Origin: Tetracladium setigerum
Lineage: Eukaryota; Ascomycota; Leotiomycetes; Helotiales
Length of the DNA: 64,000 nt
Direction of reading: 5' to 3'
Assembly: GCA_031472005.1 (NCBI GenBank)
Contig: PZJY01000008.1
Coordinates: 2,046,001-2,110,000, forward strand
Each line of letters opens with the position of its first letter. Within the stretch, counting starts at the first letter, position 1. The translations under genes were made by a program, and so were the position numbers. The notes under the pieces are model-generated. The model made no database searches. It worked only from the letters and a program-made list of their open reading frames with translations, and had not been told where the DNA came from. Below are positions 22,732 to 33,060 of this stretch, one piece after another.

Positions 22732-23376
22732 TCAGGCTACAATCCCAACAGCTCCCTTTTGCACCTCAGTCCTTGCCTCTGCTTTAGCCCTATATTTCCT
22801 CTTTCTCCTAACCTCGATCTCCACCGTCTCCATCTCCTTCCCAACTCTTACTAACACAGGGACAATTTCCTCTACCAACTTCACCGCTTCGCCTTGTGCT
22901 ATCTTCAAGGCTTGTGGGGTGAGGATGCCGAACATTCGTATTGGATCTTTTGCCTTTTTGTTGTTTTCTTCTTCTTTCTTCTCCCTCTCCTCATCAGCCG
23001 ATTCTGATCCCGTCTTCGTCTCTGTTTCTATTCTTCCAGCCTCGGCAATTTGCACCGTAAACTCGGATTCTGACTTCACTACACATGTTCTTGATGCTTG
23101 CATTCGGGAATCGTAGTAATCTGCTCCATAGCGGATGCCACGGTCAGCGGTGAAGTTTGCACGGGAGATGTTTTGTTGGATCTGCGATAAGGAGAGAGGT
23201 CAGTTAGTTTTTACAAGTCACAGAGGAAGAGAAGGGGAGGTGTTGGTGAAGCGCACAGAAGCTTGGACTGTAGATAGTTGTTCTCGAAGTGTAGTGTATT
23301 GGTCTAGCAGCCCCAAGTATTTCTCCAATAACTCGTCAATTTCTCGGGAGAGTGTTTGCGGATCTATGTCTGCCAT
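22732..23376 (-). CDS. V-ATPase assembly factor Vma22/CCDC115-like
   Basis: Small protein resembling Vma22, which works in the ER on assembly of the V0 sector of the vacuolar proton pump. Two exons, 23376-23257 and 23181-22732, phase 0, 189 aa. The donor is GTGCGC and the acceptor TCGCAG. The N-terminal part is an amphipathic coiled coil (IDELLEKYLGLLDQYTTLREQL, about 13-34). The middle is acidic and lysine-rich. The C-terminal block starts DPIRMFGILTPQALKIAQ and continues with heptad-like VEEIVPVLVRVGKEM, the arrangement of the Vma22/CCDC115 family. Sequence in this family is weakly conserved, so the call rests mainly on the DPxRxFGIL block and overall design. Confidence 0.7.
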
Positions 23377-24697
23377 CTTTTTGTCCTTGGACTTAGTATC
23401 TGGGGTAGGTGGCTGCTTGATTGTTGAGGGGACAGGAGGCTGGCTCGAGTTGAAGGTTGTTGAGCTTAAGGATGTGGTGAACACTATCACGCATAAGGTT
23501 TGCACCAGTAGCTATGCAATTAATGCAGGCATGTAATCTCCTTTGCTTTTGACGCTGTACTGTACATGCGAGTGCGCTCGTGCTGATCTTGTGTGAGCCG
23601 GCGTGGTTTGTTGGTGTCGTTGTGTGGTCTGGACTATTCAAGTGTTGAAGCTGGGGAAAGATGGAGAGGAAGGTGGGAGCTCAGGGTGAGACAAACCAAT
23701 GTTTTTTACATGTCACCACCCCGCCAGTGTTTGTGAATACCCTCTGTCGAGGGTGTGATAATCTATCATAATTGCAAGTTACAGTATATCTTCCAAATCT
23801 TTCCCCCACATCCCAGCCCTATAATAGACCAACAAGTGTATCATACTGGTATTATGTAGATTGCTCGCTGGATTGTCAAATGTTTCGCCATCTCGGAGCT
23901 CAGACCGAGTCGCATCGCCTGCGCATTTCCCTCCCGTCACAACGCCGCTTGGCTGGATGTTTCATGACGGAGATATAAACCCATTTCCATTTCTAATTCC
24001 AATTTCCCAACGTCTAATAAATAAATTCCTACATTACGCTGTGCGGCAGTAACCACGACCTTTTGATCCTACCAACGAGTTGTGATCCCCCTCGTTGCAA
24101 TTTACAGTCCTTTTGATCTGATATCTCTCTGTCTCTCTCCCACTCCCTTGGCTCATTAGGCTCAATCCTGCGACGACAACCCCCCATTCAAGCTGCAATT
24201 ATCCAAGTACAAAGCAAGAAAGGCCAACAGGAATTCCAATATCCATCCCATCACATCGCATCCCACTTTACACCGAGATTCCACAAACGGCACGTGCCCA
24301 GAGCAACACCTTACCTGCTGTGCTGTGCGAATACCGAGTATATACGTTACCTTGTATACTTCTGCAGTCTAGTTCCCACGTTGCTTGTCGCCTGTTTTGT
24401 CCAGCTGCAGCCGAGCGAAAGTGAAGTCAGTGAGCTGTGCAGCTTCATTCAGCTTTATCGGCCAGTACGCGTCAAGAATCCTCCAAACACCAACGACCCT
24501 GAACATCAACTTTCCACCATTTCAACTTCGACCGCAGATTGCTCCTCGACCATCCTCTTCACGCCCTCCTCTCGACGCTCGACTTCCTTCCCTCTACCTG
24601 CATCTCCTCTTCCCTAGCGACAACCCCCAACGATAAGTCTGCCCGCCGACTAAGCAGCAAGATATCTATCTCTCGAAACAGAACCAAATCAGCCACA
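23377..24697. other. divergent promoter region of the Vma22-like gene and CDC42
   Basis: About 1.3 kb between two divergent start codons. The CDC42-proximal half is pyrimidine-rich, as is usual for strongly expressed fungal genes with long leaders. No gene seen. Confidence 0.5.
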
Positions 24698-25482
24698 ATG
24701 GTCGTTGCAACGATAAAGTGCGTATCACTCCCGATCTGCGACCTGGATGGGAATATACTGGAAGGGCAGACATTCGGCGAATTGATGGCTGACAGTTTGG
24801 CAGATGCGTAGTGGTCGGTGACGGAGCTGTTGGAAAGACATGCCTGCTGATCAGCTACACCACAAACAAGTTCCCCTCGGAATACGTTCCCACCGTCTTC
24901 GACAACTATGCCGTTACCGTCATGTAAGTAATCTTCTACATCTAACAATGCGCACTCTATTCTGACCCACGCCCAGGATTGGCGACGAGCCATATACCCT
25001 TGGTCTCTTTGATACCGCAGGACAAGAAGATTACGACCGACTTCGTCCCCTCTCGTACCCCAAACCGACGTCTTCCTAGTCTGCTTCTCCGTCACCTCCC
25101 CCGCATCATTTGAGAACGTTCGCGAGAAATGGTTCCCTGAGGTTCACCACCACTGCCCTGGCGTTCCCTGCTTGATCGTAGGCACGCAGACCGATTTGAG
25201 AGACGACCCCAGCGTGCGCGAGAAATTGGGAAAGCAGAAGATGAGTCCAGTTCGCAGAGAGGACGGTGAGCGTATGGCAAAGGAGTTGGGGGCTGTCAAG
25301 TACGTGGAGTGCAGTGCTTTGACACAGTACAAGTTAAAGGATGTATTTGATGAGGTGAGTTTTTGTGAATTCTTCTATTGGGATTATGGGAGGGTGTCTA
25401 ATCCGAAATAATACAGGCAATCGTTGCGGCGCTGGAACCTCCAGCACCAAAGAAAAAGCACAGCAAATGCATGATTCTTTAA
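24698..25482 (+). CDS. CDC42: Rho-family GTPase Cdc42, with one apparent 1-nt deletion
   Basis: Master GTPase of cell polarity and hyphal tip growth at the plasma membrane. Four exons: 24698-24717, 24804-24923, 24977-25354 and 25417-25482. The product is near-identical to fungal Cdc42: G1 GDGAVGKT, effector loop YVPTVFDNYAV, DTAGQEDYDRLRPLSYP, TQTDL, the insert helix, and a polybasic tail PKKKHSKCMIL with a geranylgeranyl CAAX box. The frame breaks at CCCC 25058-25061. The invariant SYPQTDVF needs five C; with four, the frame runs into a stop a few codons on. Exon lengths sum to 584 nt, one short of 195 codons. I treat this as a probable sequence error in an intact gene. Confidence 0.93.
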
Positions 25483-27319
25483 AGCCTGCCTTTACACTGT
25501 CGCACTTCTCTTCACCACTCCCCAAAATCCGAGGTCGCCAACAGCACAAACTTGATTTGTCCAATCGCACGAACTCCATTCAAACCCATCATGCATCGCC
25601 TCACAGAAAAGCGGCTTTACTGAATTTTAAGAAAAGGGGGCTCGCGCTAAGGACACACATTGAGTTCTTTTTTAAACTTTCTCAGAAGAAAGGCAGGCAA
25701 TCAAGAATCTTGAGCACAATACAACCTTTTTATTTTCATTTGTTCTCTTTTTTTTATTTGCTCTCGCTCGCTCTCTCTCTCTCGATCATATGTCCTTTGC
25801 CTGCGCGCGTACTTTGATGTCCGTTCTTGGTATTGGGTCTGGTCTGATCTGGTTTGCTTACTTCGATATTTGGCGCTGGGAGATCACATTACAGGGTAGC
25901 AAATCTTCTTTCAAATGGAAACTGAGCGTTAACAATCTTTGAGAGAAAAAGACTTCACAGAAAAACTGGACTCGAAGCTCTTGATTAATTGATGAATTCG
26001 TGTGCTGTTGTGTGGTTGAATGGATCTTTGGTGGTGGGTTTTGAAGTGATCTTAGTGTGCCTGAATTTGATATTGACATGATGTGAATGCGTGGGTGAGT
26101 GGGTGGGTTTGTTGGTGGTGGTGGTGTGATATTGTGTTTGTTAGTGCTGGCAGTAGCATTGCTTGGATTTCTCTCAAGTATGAAGTTAAGAGGAGGATAT
26201 TGCACGCCTGGCAGTTCAGAAGGAGACACGTTCCTGCTCGTTTTGCATATCTTTATACCTGGCGACCTCGTGGCCTCGACAATTTACATCCATTTTTCCA
26301 TTGCAGCAAGTGCTACTCCTCAATCTCCCTCATCCTACTTTTGCAATTGGTCCATTTCGGCAAAGTTCGTCAACGAGTTGAGTTGGATCTTTTTGAGATC
26401 GGAGCACGTCGAATGCAGATCCACATAGAAGTGTGGATGTGGATGAAACCTATACGTGGGTGTTTATACGTGGAAGTTGTCTTTCTCTGCAAACCCCCCC
26501 CCCTTCTTGGTCATCATGAGCAATGAAGATGATCATTCGTTTGCTATCACAATCATTACCCAAATTTTGCTTCACAGATTGAGTACATGTGTTTTCAGTT
26601 TCTCTACGAATCATACACAATCCTTCTTTCGCCCGATGAGAGCTCATAGTTACACTTTGAAGCAGAGACGCTGAGGAGAACTATGGGGAATTACAAATAT
26701 GATATCGGTCATGGAGGACGAGTCGTTTGTGTATGCGTTGCTAGATATATTGGAAAGTGTTGGTATATCATTTCAAGAGCAGCCTATTGAATCCATTTCT
26801 CGTCTCACAGGCCGACTTACTTTTTTCAATCTCTCCACCTCTACTGCGCAGTTTACACCATGGTGATGATAGCCTGAACCAGATTCTACATATTTGTGCC
26901 GTAACACGTCCTTCACAACAGAGAAACATATAAACAGGTAGTGTTGTGTCAGTATGTAACTCGCTTCCAAGGTGGAAAAGATATCCAGACAAAAACACCC
27001 ATGCTAAACTTGAGAGCAGCAAACAAAAGTAACTCCTCAAGTTTACGTAAATCCCAGAAATATAAGATCTTACATGACACAGACGACCACAGAACTTAAA
27101 AACGAAGAGTGACGATGAAACCCAAGCAAAAGTGGGAGGGAAAGCTCTATTATTCTGATAAGATCACGCGATAACGTAATAGCGGTGACCTCCCTCTCTC
27201 ATCACACCTCTCTCTGTGTATTATTTAAAAGGCGTCAAGATATCACACCATTGAAGAAGTCTCCTCCTTCCTCATTCTCTCTCATACAAGTCGAGAAAAA
27301 CGACAAATTTATACCTGCG
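25483..27319. other. intergenic region, CDC42 3' end and ureohydrolase promoter
   Basis: About 1.8 kb. It holds a TCTCTC tract (about 25768-25785), a GTGGTGGT tract (about 26115-26127) and a run of nine C at about 26494-26502. No gene supported. The right end carries GATA sites listed separately. Confidence 0.5.
27156..27174. promoter_or_regulatory. paired GATA-factor sites upstream of the ureohydrolase gene
   Basis: TGATAA at 27156-27161 and CGATAA at 27169-27174 both match HGATAR, the site of AreA-type nitrogen regulators. They lie about 150 nt upstream of the ureohydrolase ATG, which fits a nitrogen-scavenging gene. Assignment is by motif only. Confidence 0.35.
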
Positions 27320-28885
27320 ATGAGAATTGATAAGTTGACACTCTTGGTGGGCGGTTGGGTGTGCGGGGTCGCTGTTGCACATTCTCACCATGAGGAAGAA
27401 GCTGGAGGACAATTTGATCCACTGGCTGCTCCTGAGTATACGAAGGCGTCGGTGGAAGAGTTGGAGAAGAAATGGAGCTTCGAGGTTGGTTTTTTGCTTC
27501 TTTCTCGCTGTTTCTTCGCTTGTGGGAGGTTGTGATGGTGCTGTTTGGATGGTTAAGAAGTATCTGTCGGGATCACCTGCAGAGACCTGCTGTTTTTGAC
27601 GATTTTCTGTTCTGAAAGAATGATTGATCATAGGAGGAATGGTTGCTAATTTGAGTCCTTGACAGTGGGGATATTCTGGAATCAATAGCTTCGCTCATCT
27701 CGATCATGTCAAGTGTCTTACTAAACCAGATACCCTATTCGATATCGCCATCCTAGGAGTTCCCTTTGACACTGCTACAACATACAGACCTGGTTAGTTC
27801 CCACCCACTCACCACAATTCCCATCACCTCCCTTCCACTAACATATCTACTCAATACAAGGAGCCCGCTTCGGCCCACGAGCAATCCGCGCAGCCTCATC
27901 CCGTCAAACCTCCTTCCGCGCCTTCAATCCCCGTGCAGGAATTAACCCCTATCTATCATGGCCACTCATTCTCGACTGCGGTGATATTCCTACCACCCCA
28001 TTCGACAACAGTGTAGCACTCCTTCAAATGTCAACGGCATATCTCGAACTCGGACACCGTTCACCTCTCTCCTCTTCACTCACCCATCCAAAGATCATCT
28101 CCCTCGGAGGAGACCACTCCCTCGCTCTCGCCGCTTTGAGAGCTCTCAATAAAGTCCATGGTGGACCGATAGCTGTGCTTCATTTTGATGCGCACTTGGA
28201 TACTTGGCATCCTAGTAAATACCCTTCTCCATGGCCATCTCGTCAAGCAGAGTTCAATCACGGTAGTATGTTCTGGCTCGCTTCTCAAGAAGGCTTGATC
28301 GTAAATGGATCATCCGTTCACGCTGGCTTGCGCACGAGATTATCGGGTGCTGATTGGGGTGATAATGAAGATGATGATTTACAAGGGTTCTTGAGAATCT
28401 CAGCTGATGACATTGATGAGATTGGCACGAAGGGGATAATTGATTTGATCATGGGGAGGATGGGCACTGAGACACCGGTTTATCTCTCTGTAGATATCGA
28501 TGTTATTGATCCCGGTCTTGCGCCTGGTACTGGGACACCAGAGCCGGGCGGATGGACGACAAGAGAGCTGATTAGGATTTTGAGGGGGGTGGAAGGGTTG
28601 AATGTCGTGGGTGCTGATGTGGTGGAGGTTGCGCCTGCTTATGATGGGAGGGGGGAGCAGACTGCACTTGCGGGTGCGCAGGTTGTGTATGAGATTTTGA
28701 CGAGTTTGGTGAAGAGAGGATTGAAGGAGATGGGAAGGAGACGGAGGTTAAGTATCAGAAGAAGGGAAAGGCAAAGGGGGTTGAGAAAGATGAGTTGTGA
28801 GGTTTGGGATTGGGAAGGGAGAAGAATGGTGATGATGAGATTATTTGGAAAAATCACGTTTTTTTCGCCAGTAAGAATGGGATGA
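27320..28885 (+). CDS. agmatinase-type ureohydrolase with signal peptide
   Basis: Binuclear-manganese hydrolase of the arginase/agmatinase family, releasing urea from a guanidino compound such as agmatine. Exons 27320-27484, 27666-27792 and 27861 onward. Metal-binding motifs are complete: GGDHSL, HFDAHLDTW and SVDIDVIDPGLAPGTGTPEPGG. Residues 1-20 form a signal peptide (LLVGGWVCGVAVA) followed by HSHHEEE, so this is a secretory-pathway form. The C-terminus is suspect. After LVKRGLKEMG the annotated frame becomes arginine-rich and runs to 28885. With one more G at 28732-28734 the protein would instead end at 28800 in a short lysine-rich tail terminating KDEL. Substrate among ureohydrolases is not proven. 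Confidence 0.85.
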
Positions 28886-29488
28886 ACAGTGGATTGAGGG
28901 CCAAGAGCTTTGAAGGTGTTCGGGAGGAGTTACATCTGAAGTTTGTTGAAATATGATGAAGTGATAGTAGGAAAGCTGTAAATTTAGCAACTCGGGAAAC
29001 AATGTGGCGCTGAAGCGAAAGATCCAGGAACAACGTCTCCCAACCGAACGAATTACGAGCTCACCTTCCTAATTTCCCAACTCCATCCCTGCCAAATCTC
29101 TCTTAATCCAAGCAATATATGACGGACTTCATCTCCTTCTGCCCTGTAATTTTCACCTTGTGCAGGCGGGGTAATGCGGGGTTTTCAACGTCCCCAGATT
29201 TGCTAATTACGGGGGGTTCTCGGTAATCTCTACAAACGTTGATGATGTTTTTCAGATGAACCTCGCTTGTTGCTCGGAAAAATTGGAATGATCTGCATAG
29301 TATATCCTCCGCCCCACTTTGGCTATATAGCCGTGAGATTGTGTTCGGGTTATTGAAAGCCGGCAGACCTTGGCGAGGAGTATATGAAAGGGAACGGGAG
29401 GAAAAGAAACAGAGATAGTAGGGAACTTTAAGTTTTGCTAATCGTGCCACAGTATTCTTTTCCTTAAAAAGAAAAAGAAGAAGAAAAA
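28886..29488. other. intergenic, promoter of the GH43 gene
   Basis: About 600 nt. The right half contains a TATA-like element and a CreA-like site, listed separately. Nothing coding seen. Confidence 0.55.
29311..29330 (+). promoter_or_regulatory. CreA-like site and TATA element of the GH43 gene
   Basis: GCCCCAC at 29311-29317 (GTGGGGC on the other strand) matches SYGGRG, the carbon catabolite repressor CreA site. TATATAG at 29324-29330 lies about 160 nt before the ATG inside the inverted repeat ggctatatagcc. The pairing fits a glucose-repressed hydrolase promoter; by motif only. Confidence 0.4.
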
Positions 29489-31342
29489 ATGCTGTCCTCA
29501 AAACTTCTTTCCAGCCTCTTGATTGCTGGCCTTGCAACGGCCAAATATATCGTCCCTGGTGCAAGATGGCGAGACACGGAGGGTAACCTCGTGAATGCCC
29601 ATGCTGGTGGAGTAACTTTTGAGCCAGAGACTGGAAAGTTTTGGTGGTTTGGAGAGTACAAGGTTCAGGGACAAGAAGAAGGCGGTGGAATTTCGGTATA
29701 CTCATCTGATGATTTGGCTACTTGGACTTCGCATGGTCTTGCTCTGAGTATGTTTGCTCTCAATCACCCTTTACTCTGACACAATTTCTGACTTTAATTT
29801 TGGGAATTAGAACCAATTGCGGGCCATCCATACATCGATACTCATCACATCATCCAAAGGCCGAAAGTGGTCAAGAGCGAAGCAACTGGTGAATATCACG
29901 TTAGTCCTCTCACCCCCTCCAAAACATCCAATCCCAAAATTGTATCAAGCTAACACCTTCAAAAAAGATGTGGTGGCACGCAGACAACTCCACCTACGGC
30001 TGGCTTCTCCAAGGATTTGCATCCTCCCCCACAATCGGCGGTCCATACACCTTTGTCAACGCCACCGCTCCTCTCGGGAATTGGTCTCAAGATTTCGGAC
30101 TTTTCACCGACTACAAGGACGGCCGTTCCTACTCACTCTACTCCAACGGTGATCGCAAGGAAGGCCGAGATGTCTATCTAACACGATTCAATAAAGAAAT
30201 CACTGATCTGGAAGAGGTGGTTCATCGCTTTGACAAGTATGATTTGGAGGCTCCGACGATTTTGCAGACTGAGAAGAGTTATTTTGCTTTGATGAGTCAC
30301 AAGACGGGCTATAGACCTAATAGTAAGCTTCTCCTTTTTTTTTGGCCCTTTTCGATAGATAGTGTTGAAGTTCAAGCGAGAGAAGAAGAGGTGTTGACCA
30401 AATATCCACATAGACGTTGTTGCTTTCCGAGCAGACAAACTCTCTGGACCCTGGAGTCAGCCATGGATAGTGGCTCCCCTCAACACGAGAACATTCAGCT
30501 CGCAATCTGGATTCTCATTGCGAATCAAGGGCACAAAGAAGACGACTTATCTGTACATGGGTGACCAGTGGGATTTGAATTCCCTCTGGGAGGCTCGCTA
30601 CATCTGGTTGCCAATTGAGATTGACGAGAAGAAGAAGGATTTGTCGGTTGTGTGGCAGGATGTTTACGATTTGAACGTGTAAGTGGACTTTGTGGTGTTG
30701 TTTCGATCTCTCGAGGCTGATTGGAATATTAATAGGAAAACTGGAGAATGGAAGGCAATCAAGGGCAAGACGTACAAGGGAATCGACGCCAAAACTACAG
30801 GCAACGCATTCAAACAAGAAGCTGTAAGTTCGCATTCTGTAAGAAGAAGAAGAAGACAGCAAAGTTTAACACAAGAAAACAGAATTTCGGAACTGATGGC
30901 GTTATCGTAACTGGCATTTACGGAAATGACAGCAAAGTTATCTTTGAAGGAATCGAAGGAACTGGTAAACCACAATGGGTCTCTTTCTACCACCAAAGTA
31001 CGTCCCCCATCCCCCTTGACAGCTAGAAGGCAAATTTCCTAACGGCATCTAATAGACATCGATGATATGGGCTTTGGCGATCAACCCATGGGCGCACCCG
31101 ATCGAATTGGAGGAACCTGGCAACTCCGCCGCATCAGCAGCGTGATTGTCAATGGAGATGTGAAGACATTGGAGACATTGTATCAGCGCGATACACACAA
31201 GGGAATTATTATCTCTTCGCCCCTGTTGTTGACGCTCGCAAAGGGAAAGAAGAATACGATTACTGTGGGTGGATTGTCGAATGGGTTTGATGTCAAGGGA
31301 GCGGATTTGGATAGGATTGTTGTGTATCCACCGGAGAATTAA
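29489..31342 (+). CDS. secreted glycoside hydrolase family 43 (exo-beta-1,3-galactanase type)
   Basis: Extracellular plant polysaccharide-degrading enzyme. It resembles subfamily GH43_24 exo-beta-1,3-galactanases, which attack arabinogalactan side chains. Seven exons: 29489-29747, 29811-29899, 29968-30322, 30414-30678, 30736-30823, 30883-30997 and 31056-31342, giving 485 aa. Signal peptide 1-18. The five-bladed propeller follows (HAGGVTFEPETGKFWWFGEY, IIQRPKVV, YHMWWHAD, SQDFGLFTDYKDG, YLYMGDQW). The C-terminal about 130 aa, with GIYGNDSKVIFEGIEGTG and a VNGD stretch, look like a CBM35-type binding module. All introns are 58-91 nt and in phase. Family firm; exact linkage specificity inferred. 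Confidence 0.88.
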
Positions 31343-31878
31343 GAGGGGTGAATGGGGTGGAGGGTGATGTGTTTGGTTTGACACGATAAAAGGGTTGTGC
31401 TAGAAAGGAAGGGAGGTTAATGAAAATCAATTACAGTAAGACGAAGCATGAGATTTGAAGCATATTTGTTTTTGTTCTCGCCTGCTGGCACTCGCAGCCA
31501 CCCTTCGTCCTTCTCGAAAGATCACATCGAACTTTCATTACGAAGCTCCTCTTCAATAAATGATTAGACATATGTCTTCATTTTATAAAGTGTTGGAAAT
31601 CCTAAAGCACAGCTCCTAGGTCCAGATTCCAACTTCTTTGGTAGTCGGAGGAAGCATTGACTTAATACCGATAGTTCATGAAGCTCACCTTGACACCCAC
31701 CACTTACTCCCCTTTGAGAGGGTCCACACACGTCTTCAAGATTTTCTTTATGAGAACATTATTCCATTTGATCATACATTATTTAATTCTTGTTTTGTGA
31801 CATTTATTATTACAAGCCCATACCCCGCCATGAAATCCGATTTGTCCATAGTCCCATCCTACCTAATTCAAACCCCAT
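31343..31878. other. intergenic region between convergent genes
   Basis: About 540 nt between the 3' ends of the GH43 and small secreted protein genes. AT-rich toward the right; nothing coding seen. Confidence 0.6.
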
Positions 31879-32447
31879 CTAAGCACAAGTCTTTACTTTA
31901 TACTCCACAGTATCGTTACCAGTCTTCCATATCTTCGGCTTGAAGTCGAGATAGACAAGCTAAACAATTATCAGCATTCCATCCCAACAAACCGTCCAAA
32001 AAATAATCAAAAACAAACTCACCTCTCCCTTCTCCGGAGTCCACTCCCCATTCGTATCACGATAGAACACCAGTTCGTCACTTCCCGCATCGCGTACCTC
32101 AACGGTAGTATGGCTCAACTTCCCTTCCGTTGACCATGAGATGTCGTAGCAGGTCGACTTGGTGACGAGGAAGGGCTTGGAGCAGCGTTGGTTGTTGTCG
32201 CTGTCGATGCATTTCTCTACTGCGAAGTCGAGGATTTTGCCAGATGAGATGGTGGATGCTTGGAGGGTTTGTTAGTATTATTTTTTTTCCTTTTTTCTTT
32301 GTGGAAGTTGGAGGAGGTGGATTTGAGTATGAATTTGGAAGATGGAGGTTGGAGTTGGAGCTGGGGCTTACGTTTTCCAACTGTGCTTGACAGTCCGAGG
32401 CAGCCAACTGCTGCTGTCATGAAGCTTTGGGCGTTGGGAATATACAT
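31879..32447 (-). CDS. small secreted cysteine-containing protein, 130 aa
   Basis: Reconstructed from three exons: 32447-32372, 32258-32023 and 31959-31879. All splice signals are canonical (GTAAGC, GTGAGT; acceptors CAAG and TTTAG), frames join exactly, and the stop is TAG. The product is 130 aa. Residues 1 to about 24 look like a signal peptide (FMTAAVGCLGLSSTVG). The mature part has four cysteines (EKC, QRC, STC and KTC near the end), which could form two disulfides, and alternating beta-type segments such as ISWSTEGKLSHTTVEV and LVYLDFKPKIW. No family recognised. Size, cysteines and surroundings fit a secreted effector-like or cell-surface protein; function unknown. Confidence 0.72.
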
Positions 32448-33060
32448 TTTGTTGATTGCTGGAAGGTGATATTTACTTGTTTTAATGTGATATGAATTGG
32501 ATGGATTGATTGGGTTAAATGTAGATGAGTCCAGAAACAGCTTCTGGAAGAACTCGAGGAATCCGGGGAAGAAAGGCAATTTATGGCTGGTTGTAAAACC
32601 TATGACGCTCACGATGACGGCTGGTGCTTTTTCATTTCTAGGCGGGGAAGCACCACGCCACAAAACACAAACTCCTTCAACCTGGAAAGTAGCGTGGAAT
32701 GAGGCGTCGCCTCAAAAGCCAAAAGGTCCTATGGAGGACTGGTGGCGACCTATTCTCCTTGACCATTTTTCCTCAGATGTCATAGTCTAACTTGTATTTG
32801 GAAAGATGGTGAGAATTCTATGGAAGAAATGGAAGAAATGGAAGATGAAATCCCATGCCAAGATGTGCGATGGTACCTGCATATGATGATCGTCTTTCAC
32901 ACCCGACTACCAGAATTAACATTGACAATATCCTGTAGGTAGTTTGAAGTATTGTAGGTTTGAAAGAACTATTGACCTGAAGACTTTATCAAATTGAAGG
33001 ATTGATTTGAGAGATCTTGACAAGAAGTGACAGAATAACTCTCTAAGCTAAGCATGCATC
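32448..33060. other. intergenic, promoter of the small secreted protein gene
   Basis: About 610 nt. Contains a short GGAAGAAAT repeat at about 32820-32845. No gene seen. Confidence 0.55.

Noticed and set aside
28700..28760. An intron instead of a missing base at the ureohydrolase C-terminus
   Set aside because: A GTGAAG...TTAAG pair would restore the frame, but it is only about 44 nt, purine-rich, lacks a branch point and would remove the family-typical LVKRGL.
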